From: Agromyces seonyuensis
GTDB lineage: Bacteria > Actinomycetota > Actinomycetes > Actinomycetales > Microbacteriaceae
Reading direction: 5' to 3'
Assembly (NCBI RefSeq): GCF_009789225.1
Contig: NZ_WSTA01000006.1
Coordinates: forward strand, 1 to 64,000
Length of the DNA stretch: 64,000 nt
Part shown: one piece after another, positions 8,718-16,512 of the stretch
Layout: the number at the start of each line of letters is the position of its first letter
Numbering within the stretch: the stretch's first letter is position 1
Program-made: the position numbers and the translations under genes
Notes under the pieces: generated by a model
What the model was told of the DNA's origin: nothing
Database searches by the model: none
What the model saw: the letters and a program-made list of their open reading frames with translations, nothing else

Positions 8718-10079
8718 TCAGCGCGCGTAGAGCGCTTCGGCCTGGGCCTGGACGCCGGCCAGGAGCGCCGGGATGTCGGCGTTCTGATCGGTGAGCACGG
8801 CCTGCACGACGCTGTCGAGGAGGGCGTAGACCTCCTGGGTCGCGACGCGCGGCTCGGCGACGAGCGGCTGGTCGAAGATCGCGTCGGTGTACGGCGCCAT
8901 CTGGTCGACGGGCACGTTCACGTACGGGGAGATCCAGCCCTGGTACTCGGCGTACTGGTCGGCACCGAAGACGGGCAGCTCGGGAGCGCCGACCGGCTGG
9001 TCGAGCGAGGCGGCGAGCTTCGCGGTCGCGACGGCCTCGTCCTCGTCGGCGATCTTGGCCATGTAGTAGTAGTCGATCCACTTCACGGCCGCGGCCTGCT
9101 CGGCCTCGCTCGCCTTGGGGCTCACCGCGGCGAGCGTGCCGCCGCCGAGGAGGCCGGGGTCGTCGCCCGTGAGGGGCAGCGTCGTCAGGCCGTAGTCGTC
9201 GGGGTTCAGCGCGTTCTGGGTGATGAGGTTGCCGTAGTTGCCGCCGCCCGAGACGTACATGCCGATGCGGCCGGCCGCGAAGTCCTGGTTGATGGTCGAC
9301 CAGTCGTAGAGGAAGTTCGAGCCCATCGAGTCGTCGTCCCAGCGCATCGCGTGGAGGTACTCGAGCACCTCGGCCACCTCGGCGGAGTCGACCTCGGGGG
9401 CGCTCGCGTCGTCGGACTCGGTACGGCCGCCGAAGGCGTCGACGAGGGTCGTGAGGATCCAGCCGCCCGTGTTGGAGGAGGTCATCGTCGCGTACCCGGC
9501 CTCGCCGGTGGCCTCGCTGATTGCATCGGCGGCCTCGCGCACCTCCTCCCACGTGGTCGGCGGGTTGTCGGGGTCGAGCCCCGCCGCCTCGAAGAGCGTG
9601 CGGTTGTAGTGCAGGCCCTGGCCGTACGCGGCGATCGGGATGGCCCACTGCGAGCCGTCCGCGGCCTGGCCGGCCTGGGCGACGTTCGGGTTGAACTCGT
9701 CGGCGTAGGGCAGCTCGGCGACGAGCGCGCTGATGTCGGCGAGCTGCCCGCCCGCGATGAGGCCGCGGCCGTCGGTGAAGGGGATCGTGAAGACGTCGGG
9801 CAGGGTGCCGCCCGCGAGGTCGGCGGCGAACGTCGTGCCGGTCCAGGTGTACTCCTGGGCCTCGATCGTGATGCCCTCGTTGGCCTGCTCGAAGGCCTCG
9901 ACGCGGGCGTCGAAGTTCTCGCGCGCCTCCGGCTCGAGGCCGGCGTCGATCGCGACCGTGACGGTGGCGGTGCCGTCCGACGCGTCGTCGGCGCCCGTGG
10001 CGGAGCAGCCCGCGAGGAGCGCTCCCGCGGAGACGAGGGCGACGCCGGCGGCGGCGGCCCGGGTGATCTTGAACGTCAT
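8718..10079 (-). CDS. sugar ABC transporter substrate-binding lipoprotein
   Basis: 453-residue extracytoplasmic binding protein (SBP_bac_1 family). A signal sequence ends in the lipobox LLAGC (cysteine near residue 25), so it is lipid-anchored outside the membrane. The body has the family pattern FEQANEGITIEAQEYTW, LADISALVAELPYADEFNP, GLDPDNPPTTWEEVREAADA and many tryptophan/tyrosine residues suited to carbohydrate binding. The Shine-Dalgarno AAGGAAC precedes the ATG by 7-8 bases. It sits between the GH13 gene and the permeases, so the ligand is probably a glucoside or oligosaccharide. Confidence 0.93.
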   Translation of the reverse strand: MTFKITRAAAAGVALVSAGALLAGCSATGADDASDGTATVTVAIDAGLEPEARENFDARVEAFEQANEGITIEAQEYTWTGTTFAADLAGGTLPDVFTIPFTDGRGLIAGGQLADISALVAELPYADEFNPNVAQAGQAADGSQWAIPIAAYGQGLHYNRTLFEAAGLDPDNPPTTWEEVREAADAISEATGEAGYATMTSSNTGGWILTTLVDAFGGRTESDDASAPEVDSAEVAEVLEYLHAMRWDDDSMGSNFLYDWSTINQDFAAGRIGMYVSGGGNYGNLITQNALNPDDYGLTTLPLTGDDPGLLGGGTLAAVSPKASEAEQAAAVKWIDYYYMAKIADEDEAVATAKLAASLDQPVGAPELPVFGADQYAEYQGWISPYVNVPVDQMAPYTDAIFDQPLVAEPRVATQEVYALLDSVVQAVLTDQNADIPALLAGVQAQAEALYAR

Positions 10080-10158
10080 TGTCCGAGTTCCTTTCGAATG
10101 CTGTGCAGCGTTGGAGTGGTGGTGCGGTGCGGAGGTGCGGTGGAGCGGGGCGCCGGGC

Positions 10159-11835
10159 TCAGACGTCGAGCCAGACGGCGGCATCGGCGGGCAGCGCCGA
10201 GCCGTCGAGCGGGATGCTGGCGAGCAGCACCTCGCGGAAGGGCGGCAGCGGCAGCGCCGTCGCCCCGAAGTTGACGATGCAGACCGTGTGCTCGCCGCGA
10301 CGGAACGCGAGCACGTCGTCGCCGAGGTCGAGCCACTCGAGCTCGGCGCCGCGGAGGTCGTGCCGTTCGCGACGCAGCGCGATGGCCGCCCGGTAGAGGG
10401 CGAGCATCGAGTCGGGATCGGCGGACTGCGCCTCGACCGTGAGCGCGGCCCAGTCGCCCGGCTGAGGCAGCCAGGTCCGGGCGCCGTCGGCGGTGCCGAA
10501 GCCGTAGGGCGCCGCCGTGCCCGACCAGGGCAGCGGCACGCGGCAGCCGTCGCGCCCGGGGTCGACGCCCTCGGAGCGGAAGTGCATCGGGTCCTGCAGC
10601 ACGTCGACGGGCAGGTCGACCTCGGGCAGTCCGAGCTCGTCGCCCTGGTAGACGTAGAGCGCACCGGGCATCGCCGCGGTGAGCAGGGCGGCCGCGCGGG
10701 CGCGGCGGGTGCCGAGCTCCACGTCGGTCGGCGTGCCGAAGCGCTTGCGGTCGAACGCGAAGCCGGAGTCGGCGCGGCCGTAACGGCTGACGGGCCGGGT
10801 GACGTCGTGGTTGGAGAGCACCCAGGTCGCGGGTGCCCCCACGGGCTCGTGCTCGCGCAGCGTGCGCTCGGCGGATTCGCGGAGCTCGCGCGCATCCCAT
10901 TGCCGCGTCATGAAGTCGAAGTTGAAGGCGCTGTGCATCTCGTCCGGACGGAGGTAGTCGGCGAAGCGCTTCGCATCCTCGAGCCAGACCTCGCCGACGA
11001 GCACGCGCGGTTCGTCGTAGGAGTCGGCGATCGCGCGCCAGGCGCGGTAGACGTCGTGGAGCTCGTCGCGGTCCTGGTGGGGGTGCGCGCCCGGGGCGAT
11101 GACGCCCGTCGGGAGTTGCGGGAGCGAGGCATCCTTCACGAGGAAGGAGGCCGAGTCGATGCGGATGCCCGCGACGCCGCGGTCGAACCAGAAGCGCAGG
11201 ATGTCCTCGTGCTCGCGGCGCACGTCGGGGTGGTCCCAGTTGAGGTCGGGCTGGGCGGCCGCGAAGAGGTGCAGGTACCACTGCCCGGGGGTGCCGTCGG
11301 GATCCTCGGTGCGGGTCCAGGTGCCGCCGGCGAAGCTCGACACCCAGTCGGTCGGCGGCAGTTCGCCGTTCGCGCCGCGGCCGTCGCGGAACCAGAAGCG
11401 CTCGCGCTCGGGGGAGCCGGGGCGGGCGGCGAGGGCGGCCTGGAACCACGGGTGCGCGTCGCTGACGTGGTTGGGGACGACGTCGACGATCGTGCGGATG
11501 CCGTGCTCGCGCGCCTCGGCGATGAGCGCCTCGGCCTCGGCGAGCGAACCGAAGACCGGGTCGATCGCGCGGTAGTCGGCGACGTCGTAGCCCCCGTCGG
11601 CGAGGGGGGAGACGTACCAGGGGGTGAACCAGACGGCGTCGACGCCGAGCTCCGCGAGGTAGGGCAGCTTGGCCCGCACCCCGGCGAGGTCGCCGGTGCC
11701 GTCGCCGTCGCCGTCGGCGAAGCTGCGGGGGTAGATCTGGTAGATCACGGCGTCGCGCCACCAGTCGTCGGCCGGGGCGGCCGGGGCGGCCGGGGCGTCG
11801 GGGCGCCCCGCGGTCTGCAGATCCTCGTCGATCAT
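10159..11835 (-). CDS. GH13 alpha-glucosidase (alpha-amylase superfamily)
   Basis: 558-residue intracellular glycosidase; there is no signal peptide. The four conserved GH13 regions are all present: DVVPNH (118-123), GIRIDSASF with nucleophile Asp227, GEVW with acid/base Glu282, and SNHDVTRP with Asp344. The start WWRDAVIYQIYPRSFADGDG and the overall length fit alpha-glucosidase/oligo-glucosidase subfamilies such as GH13_23 or GH13_30. It is the first gene of the importer operon and most likely hydrolyses the imported disaccharide or oligosaccharide. It is divergent from the LacI-type repressor gene, with an operator-like dyad just upstream of its start. Confidence 0.93.
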   Translation of the reverse strand: MIDEDLQTAGRPDAPAAPAAPADDWWRDAVIYQIYPRSFADGDGDGTGDLAGVRAKLPYLAELGVDAVWFTPWYVSPLADGGYDVADYRAIDPVFGSLAEAEALIAEAREHGIRTIVDVVPNHVSDAHPWFQAALAARPGSPERERFWFRDGRGANGELPPTDWVSSFAGGTWTRTEDPDGTPGQWYLHLFAAAQPDLNWDHPDVRREHEDILRFWFDRGVAGIRIDSASFLVKDASLPQLPTGVIAPGAHPHQDRDELHDVYRAWRAIADSYDEPRVLVGEVWLEDAKRFADYLRPDEMHSAFNFDFMTRQWDARELRESAERTLREHEPVGAPATWVLSNHDVTRPVSRYGRADSGFAFDRKRFGTPTDVELGTRRARAAALLTAAMPGALYVYQGDELGLPEVDLPVDVLQDPMHFRSEGVDPGRDGCRVPLPWSGTAAPYGFGTADGARTWLPQPGDWAALTVEAQSADPDSMLALYRAAIALRRERHDLRGAELEWLDLGDDVLAFRRGEHTVCIVNFGATALPLPPFREVLLASIPLDGSALPADAAVWLDV

Positions 11836-11858
11836 CCGTTCGGGCCTCCTTCGCCCCG

Positions 11859-11882
11859 GGTTGGTTTAGCGATACACCAACC
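11859..11882. promoter_or_regulatory. LacI-type operator O1
   Basis: A 24-bp dyad centred at 11870/11871. The arms GGTTGGT and ACCAACC are perfect inverse repeats and the core TTTAGCGATACA carries the central CG typical of LacI-family sites. Ten of twelve base pairs of the dyad match. It lies just upstream of the GH13 start. Confidence 0.75.
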
Positions 11883-11935
11883 GCGCCGAAGATATGCGAG
11901 GTCCAATGCCGTTGTCAAGCAGCACTGCCAGGGGA

Positions 11936-11947
11936 TTTATCGGTACA
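11936..11947. promoter_or_regulatory. LacI-type operator O2
   Basis: TTTATCGGTACA, which shares ten of twelve bases with the core of O1 (TTTAGCGATACA) and has the same central CG. It lies 71 bp (centre to centre) from O1 on the side of the repressor gene. Flanking symmetry is weak. Confidence 0.6.
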
Positions 11948-12013
11948 CTCGCCGAAGCGCCGGAACGGCCCGAATCGCGCGATCCCGGGCTCGCCGTGCC
12001 AGGAGGGGAGCCC

Positions 12014-13033
12014 ATGACCGTCACGCTGCGGGACATCGCCGACGAAGCCGGCGTGAGCGTCATGACCGTCTCCAACGTCATGAACGGCAAGTCGGCGCGG
12101 GTCTCGGCGAAGACCATCGAGCGCGTGCGCGGCATCGCCGACCGGCTCGGCTACGTGCCGAACATCGCCGCCCGCAGCCTCGCCGCGACCCGCTCCCACG
12201 TCATCGCCGCGCTCGTGCCCGTCGGCCCCGACGACGACCTGCTCGTGAGCCCCCACACCGTCGCCGTCATCGGCGGCATCGAACGGCACCTGCGCAAGCA
12301 CGGCTACCACGTGCTGCTGCGCGGCATCGAGCACGAGGACGAGATCGCCCAGGCCGTGCGCGGCTGGTCGCTCGACGGCGCGATCCTCGTCGAGTTCGAC
12401 GACGCGAAGATCGACCGGATCCGCATCGACGAGGTGCCGCTCGTCGCCATCGACTCCTACTCCGCCAACCCGCGCACCGTCGGCGTGCGCACCGACGACC
12501 ACCGCGGCGGCTGGCTCGCCGGGGCGCGGCTCGCCGAGGCCGGGCATCGCCGCCTGCTCTTCGCCGGCCCCGCGCGACGGGCGAGCGGCGTCGTCGCGCA
12601 GCGCTGGGACGGCTTCCGGTCGGCGTGCGTCGCCGCCGGCATCCCGGCCGAGCACCTCGTCGTCGAGGAGGCCCTCACGACGTTCCAGGACGGGCGCGAG
12701 CTCGGACAGCGCCTCCGAGACGACCACCCCGACGTCACGGCGGTCTTCGCGACCGCCGACATCCTCGCCGTCGGGCTCATGGCGGGCATCGCCGACGCGG
12801 GCGGTTCCGTGCCCGGCGACCTCTCCGTGATCGGCTTCGACGACCTGGACGTCTCGGGTTACACGACCCCGGCTCTCACGACCATCGCGCAGGACATGCC
12901 GGCCAAGGTCGCCGAGGCGAGTCGCATCATCCTCGACGAGATCGAGCGCGGCGAGGGCCCCCGCGTGCCCGTCACCCTCGGGGTGCGGCTCGTCGAACGC
13001 GGCTCGGTCGCGCCGCCCGCTTCCCGCCGCTGA
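12014..13033 (+). CDS. LacI-family transcriptional repressor of the sugar operon
   Basis: 339-residue regulator. The N-terminal helix-turn-helix and hinge read TLRDIADEAGVSVMTVSNVM (residues 4-23) followed by RLGYVPNIAARSLAATRSHV. The rest is a periplasmic-binding-protein-like ligand domain (ALVPVG..., VPLVAIDS, GHRRLLFAGP, AVFATADILAVGLM, VIGFDDLDVSGYTTPALTTI). The start at 12014 has an ideal Shine-Dalgarno; a longer frame from 11894 is not needed. It probably represses the divergent GH13-ABC operon and itself until a sugar inducer binds. Confidence 0.93.
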   Translation: MTVTLRDIADEAGVSVMTVSNVMNGKSARVSAKTIERVRGIADRLGYVPNIAARSLAATRSHVIAALVPVGPDDDLLVSPHTVAVIGGIERHLRKHGYHVLLRGIEHEDEIAQAVRGWSLDGAILVEFDDAKIDRIRIDEVPLVAIDSYSANPRTVGVRTDDHRGGWLAGARLAEAGHRRLLFAGPARRASGVVAQRWDGFRSACVAAGIPAEHLVVEEALTTFQDGRELGQRLRDDHPDVTAVFATADILAVGLMAGIADAGGSVPGDLSVIGFDDLDVSGYTTPALTTIAQDMPAKVAEASRIILDEIERGEGPRVPVTLGVRLVERGSVAPPASRR

Positions 13034-13053
13034 CCACCGTCGGCGGGGACGCG

Positions 13054-13088
13054 AACGGCGGGTGCGCACCCCCGTCGCACCCGCCGTT
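13054..13088. terminator. bidirectional hairpin between convergent genes
   Basis: Perfect 13-bp stem, AACGGCGGGTGCG and its inverse repeat, with a nine-base loop. It lies between the stop of the LacI-type gene and the stop of the gene at 13101-13469. No U-tract follows on either strand. Confidence 0.65.
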
Positions 13089-13100
13089 TCCGTCCGCGTC

Positions 13101-13469
13101 TCAGTCGCGCGGGTCGTGCCACTGCCCGTACCCCCACATGAACGGGTACATCGGGCCGAGCGGCGCCCCCGCCGCGAGGGCGAGCGAGGCACTGCCCGGC
13201 AGCAGCATCCCCGTCGCCAGGCGCTCGAGCGCGGCGAGGAGCCGGTCGCCGAACGACCGCGTCTCCAACCGTCCGACCGGCCCGGGCGCGAACGCGCGGG
13301 CGACCATCAGATCGAACTGCGCCGTCGTGAGGTGCTCGATCGCCTCGATCTCGGTGATCGAGATCGACCCGGCGTTCTCGGCGCCCTGCGCCTCCCGCTC
13401 GACCTCGGCCACCGCACGGCGATCCCGGAGCGGAGCGCGCGGCACGTGCGCGGTACGCGTCCCGTTCAT
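13101..13469 (-). CDS. unknown 122-residue protein, translationally coupled to a hydrolase
   Basis: Starts at an ATG that overlaps the stop of the hydrolase gene 13466-14224 (ATGA), the fourth gene in a chain of such overlaps. I do not recognise the family. The sequence has a charged N terminus with EVEREAQGAENAGSISITEI, a helical middle EHLTTAQFDLMVARAFAPG, an amphipathic segment RLLAALERLATGMLLPGSAS and a hydrophobic, aromatic end, YPFMWGYGQWHDPRD. No signal peptide or catalytic motif is clear. The overlap and the protein-like composition support a real gene. Confidence 0.6.
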   Translation of the reverse strand: MNGTRTAHVPRAPLRDRRAVAEVEREAQGAENAGSISITEIEAIEHLTTAQFDLMVARAFAPGPVGRLETRSFGDRLLAALERLATGMLLPGSASLALAAGAPLGPMYPFMWGYGQWHDPRD

Positions 13470-14224
13470 ATCGCCCTCACCCCCGGAACCGCCGGTCGAG
13501 CCGTCGTCGAGACCTCCGCGACCGCCTGCGCGATGGCCGCGGCGACGGCGGCCGGCTGCGAGACCCCGAGCGCATGCGAGGCACCGGAGAGCTCCCAAGT
13601 GCCCCGAGACGAGGCCCGCTCCGCGCCGGCGCGGTGCACCGCCACGGGGATGTTGCGATCGGCATCGCCGAAGACGAACCACGACGGCGCACGGCGCCAT
13701 GCCGGTTCCTCGGCCTGCAGGCCCGCCGTGAGCGCGGCCTCCGTGACCGGGCGCTGCGTGAGCGCCATCGAGCGGGCGGTCGCCGCCGGGACGTCCGCCG
13801 CGAACTGGCCGTGGAACGCCTCGAGCCGGATCGCGAACTCGTTCCCGCCGGAGGCGACGGGGTACGACACGAGGGCGTCGCCCAACGTGCTGCCCGGCTC
13901 GCTGTTCGAGAGTTCGAGGGCGCTCTGACCGTGCTCCGGCACGAAGGCGGCGACGTAGACGAGCCCGACGACGCGATCGTCGCCGGCGCCCGCCTCCGAG
14001 ATGACCATCCCGCCGTACGAGTGGCCGACGAGCACGACCTTCCTGCTGGAGGCCGCCACCACGTCGCGCACGTACGCGGCGTCGCCCGCGAGGCTGCGGA
14101 GCGGATTGGCGACGGCGACCGCGTCGATGCCGAGCCCGTCGAGATGCTCGAGCACGCCGTTCCAGGATGCCGATTCGGCGAAGGCGCCGTGCACGAGCAC
14201 GACGAGCGGTTGCGCGGCGCTCAT
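13466..14224 (-). CDS. alpha/beta hydrolase (EstC-like paralogue)
   Basis: 252-residue hydrolase beginning MSAAQPLVVLVHGAFAESAS; GHSYGG contains Ser69, WFVFGDADRNIP supplies an acid and GASHALG the histidine. It belongs to the same subgroup as the gene at 5836-6546. The start at 14224 overlaps the stop of the small gene 14221-14460 (ATGA) and its own stop overlaps the start of the next gene. Probably an esterase; the substrate is unknown. Confidence 0.88.
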   Translation of the reverse strand: MSAAQPLVVLVHGAFAESASWNGVLEHLDGLGIDAVAVANPLRSLAGDAAYVRDVVAASSRKVVLVGHSYGGMVISEAGAGDDRVVGLVYVAAFVPEHGQSALELSNSEPGSTLGDALVSYPVASGGNEFAIRLEAFHGQFAADVPAATARSMALTQRPVTEAALTAGLQAEEPAWRRAPSWFVFGDADRNIPVAVHRAGAERASSRGTWELSGASHALGVSQPAAVAAAIAQAVAEVSTTARPAVPGVRAI

Positions 14225-14460
14225 GAGCGGACTCCCGCTGCTTCGGCGTCGCCGGCGTCCGCCGACGTCGTGATGAACGTGCTCCGTGGCCGCGTCGGAT
14301 CGAGGAGGCGCGGCGAGCGCCCGGTAGCGCCGAGTCCCGAGCCGGTGGCGGGCACGGTGCGCAACCGGGTGATCGTCCAGCCGAGGAGGACCGAAGCGGG
14401 ATCTCCCAGCCGGAACGCCGCACGGTGGGCCGTGGCGGCGAGCGGCGCCGGGGCGTTCAT
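14221..14460 (-). CDS. unknown 79-residue protein between two hydrolase genes
   Basis: Small gene whose ATG overlaps the stop of the epoxide-hydrolase-like gene and whose TGA overlaps the start of the next hydrolase (ATGA at both ends). Sequence: MNAPAPLAATAHRAAFRLGD, then a moderately hydrophobic stretch and a basic/threonine-rich end. I do not recognise a family and see no signal peptide or motif. The two perfect overlaps are the main support; composition alone would not be convincing. Confidence 0.5.
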   Translation of the reverse strand: MNAPAPLAATAHRAAFRLGDPASVLLGWTITRLRTVPATGSGLGATGRSPRLLDPTRPRSTFITTSADAGDAEAAGVRS

Positions 14461-15404
14461 CGCCCCATCCCGTCGACGTCGATGATCGCCTGCGCGAAGG
14501 CGCCCGGCGCCTCCTGCGGCAGATTGTGCCCGACCCCGCCGGCGATGAGCCGGTGCTCGTAGCGGCCCGAGAACTTCGCCGCGTACGCGGAGGCATCCGG
14601 ATGCGGTGCACCGTTCGCGTCGCCCTCGAGCGTGATCGCCGGGACGGAGACAACGGGACCCGCCGCCAGGCGCGCCTCGACCTCGTCGAAGCGCGGGTCG
14701 CCGTCGGCGAGACCGAGCCGCCAGCGGTAGTTGTGGATGACGACCGCGACGTGGTCGGGGTTGTCGAACGCCGCCGTGCTCGCCTCGAACGTCGCATCGT
14801 CGAAGGCCCACCGGGGCGACGCGAGACGCCAGATGAGCTTGGCGAAGTCGTTGCGATACCGGTCGTAGCCGACCCGGCCCCGCTCGGTCGCGAAATAGAA
14901 CTGGTACCACCACTGGTACTCGGCGGCGGGCGGCAGCGGTGCGGCGCCGGCCGCCTGGCTGCCGATGAGGTAGCCGCTGACGGAGACCAGCCCGATGGTC
15001 CGTTCAGGATGCAGCACCGCGACGATGTCGGCGGTGCGCGCGCCCCAGTCGAAGCCCGCGACGATCGCACGGTCGACTCCGATGGCGTCGAGGAAGGCGA
15101 CCGCGTCGGCGGCGACCACGGCCTGCTGGCCGTTGCGCAGCGCGTCCTCCTCGCGGAAGACGGTGCCGCCGTGGCCGCGGAGGTACGGGACGAGCACCCG
15201 GTAGCCCGCGTCGACGAGCCGGGGAACGACCTCGCCGAAGCTGCGGATGTCGTAGGGCCAGCCGTGCAGCAGCAGCACGGCCGTGCCGTCGGCCGGACCG
15301 GCGTCGACGTAGGCGACGTTCAGTTCGCCGGCGTCGACGTGAAGGAGGTCGGCGAACGGATCGCCGGTGCGGCCCGCGGCGGGGCCCGTGATGATCTGGG
15401 ACAT
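14457..15404 (-). CDS. epoxide-hydrolase-like alpha/beta hydrolase
   Basis: 315-residue hydrolase. HGWP at 47-50 gives the oxyanion hole, GFDWGA places an aspartate (Asp119) at the nucleophile position instead of serine, and GGVGHNLPQE supplies His293. An Asp nucleophile is the mark of epoxide hydrolases and haloalkane dehalogenases; the tryptophan after the nucleophile is also usual in both. Cap-region aromatics (EYQWWYQFYF) could line the pocket. First gene of the four-gene overlapping chain; a Shine-Dalgarno AGGAAC precedes the ATG. Confidence 0.9.
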   Translation of the reverse strand: MSQIITGPAAGRTGDPFADLLHVDAGELNVAYVDAGPADGTAVLLLHGWPYDIRSFGEVVPRLVDAGYRVLVPYLRGHGGTVFREEDALRNGQQAVVAADAVAFLDAIGVDRAIVAGFDWGARTADIVAVLHPERTIGLVSVSGYLIGSQAAGAAPLPPAAEYQWWYQFYFATERGRVGYDRYRNDFAKLIWRLASPRWAFDDATFEASTAAFDNPDHVAVVIHNYRWRLGLADGDPRFDEVEARLAAGPVVSVPAITLEGDANGAPHPDASAYAAKFSGRYEHRLIAGGVGHNLPQEAPGAFAQAIIDVDGMGR

Positions 15405-15443
15405 GTCGTTCCTGCTTTCTTCGTGTCGAGATGCGATGGAGCG

Positions 15444-16310
15444 TCAGAGTGCGGCGAGCGCGCGGCGGAGGGTCGCGAGCCAGGCGTCGGCCGTGGCGGG
15501 GTCGGTGTGCGAGCCGTGGTGGCCGGGGAAGGTCACGAACGGCCGGCCGAGGATTTCGGCGATCCGCAGCGACGTACGGCCGAACGGCAGGTCGAGGCTC
15601 TGTTCGCCGGCACCGAGCACGACCGGCACGCCCTGGTCGCCGATCGCGGCGAGGTCGGGCGCGTAGCTCGTGAGCGGCAGCATCTGGTACTTCACGTAGA
15701 AGTCGGCGAAATCGAAGCCCGGCAGACCCGCGGCGTTCGGCCGGATGGCGTCGACCTCGGCCTGCGTGAACGGCTTGCCGGCGTTGAAGGGCAGCTGCGT
15801 CAGCAGCAGGAAGTCGAGCATCGCCGGCTTCGGTCCCTCGACCCACGCGGTGCGGTAGATCTCCGCGATGCGCGCCTCGAAGTCGTGGGCGTCGCCCAGC
15901 ACCCGGATCACGGGCGGCTCGTGCGCGACGAGTCCCGCGACGACCTCGGGGTGGTTTTTCGCGAGCTCGAGTCCGACCTCGGCGCCCGCGCTGTTGCCGA
16001 ACACGAGCGCGCGGTCGATCCCGGCGTCCTGCAGCACGGCGACGACGTCGCGCGCCTGCTGGCCGATCTCGTATCGGCGGGGCTCGCGTCCCGTGCTGCG
16101 GCCGAAGCCGCGCGGGTCGTAGGTGATGACGGTGCGGTCCGCGGCGAGCGGGTCCGCGATGAGCGCGTACGCGCTCGCATCGCCGGGCGTGCCGGGCAGC
16201 AGGATGATCGGCTCCCCGGTGCCGCGGACGTCGTAGACGATGGCGTCGCCCTCGACGGCGACTCGGCCGGTGCGCACTGCGGGTCCGGCGGCGGTGTCCT
16301 GGATGGTCAT
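15444..16310 (-). CDS. alpha/beta hydrolase
   Basis: 288-residue hydrolase with ILLPGTPGDASAY near the N terminus, TYDPRGFGRSTG, a GNSAGA elbow (Ser107) and FPGHHGSHTDP, where the histidine lies. The frame fits esterase/lactonase-type hydrolases acting on small molecules; the substrate is unknown. It lies 39 bp upstream of the epoxide-hydrolase-like gene on the same strand and probably belongs to the same transcript. Confidence 0.88.
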   Translation of the reverse strand: MTIQDTAAGPAVRTGRVAVEGDAIVYDVRGTGEPIILLPGTPGDASAYALIADPLAADRTVITYDPRGFGRSTGREPRRYEIGQQARDVVAVLQDAGIDRALVFGNSAGAEVGLELAKNHPEVVAGLVAHEPPVIRVLGDAHDFEARIAEIYRTAWVEGPKPAMLDFLLLTQLPFNAGKPFTQAEVDAIRPNAAGLPGFDFADFYVKYQMLPLTSYAPDLAAIGDQGVPVVLGAGEQSLDLPFGRTSLRIAEILGRPFVTFPGHHGSHTDPATADAWLATLRRALAAL

Positions 16311-16512
16311 GAGGTGATTCCTTCGTTCTCGTCAGCTGTGACCGGACGGCCGGCTGACCCGTGACCCGTCCGCGGTTGCGGCGGGGTGATTCGACGATCT
16401 CGCCGACGCGCGTTCCGATGCGCCGGTGCAATCCCCGGGGACCGGCCCCGGGAGGGGCGGCCCGGGGCCCCGGGGACGCCCCGGGACCACGGGCCGCGAC
16501 GCGGCCGCCGGC

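Larger units (their letters stand above)
11836..12013. promoter_or_regulatory. divergent promoter region of the sugar operon and its repressor
   Basis: 178-bp region between the GH13 gene and the LacI-type gene. It holds two operator-like sites of the same type (separate entries), one close to each gene, so a single repressor could control both directions. The strong Shine-Dalgarno AGGAGGGGAG (12001-12010) belongs to the repressor gene. Confidence 0.75.

Noticed and set aside
9733-13731. 1332-codon open frame on the + strand across the sugar operon
   Set aside because: Runs antisense through the binding protein, GH13 and other genes and reads as low-complexity sequence; a product of high GC.
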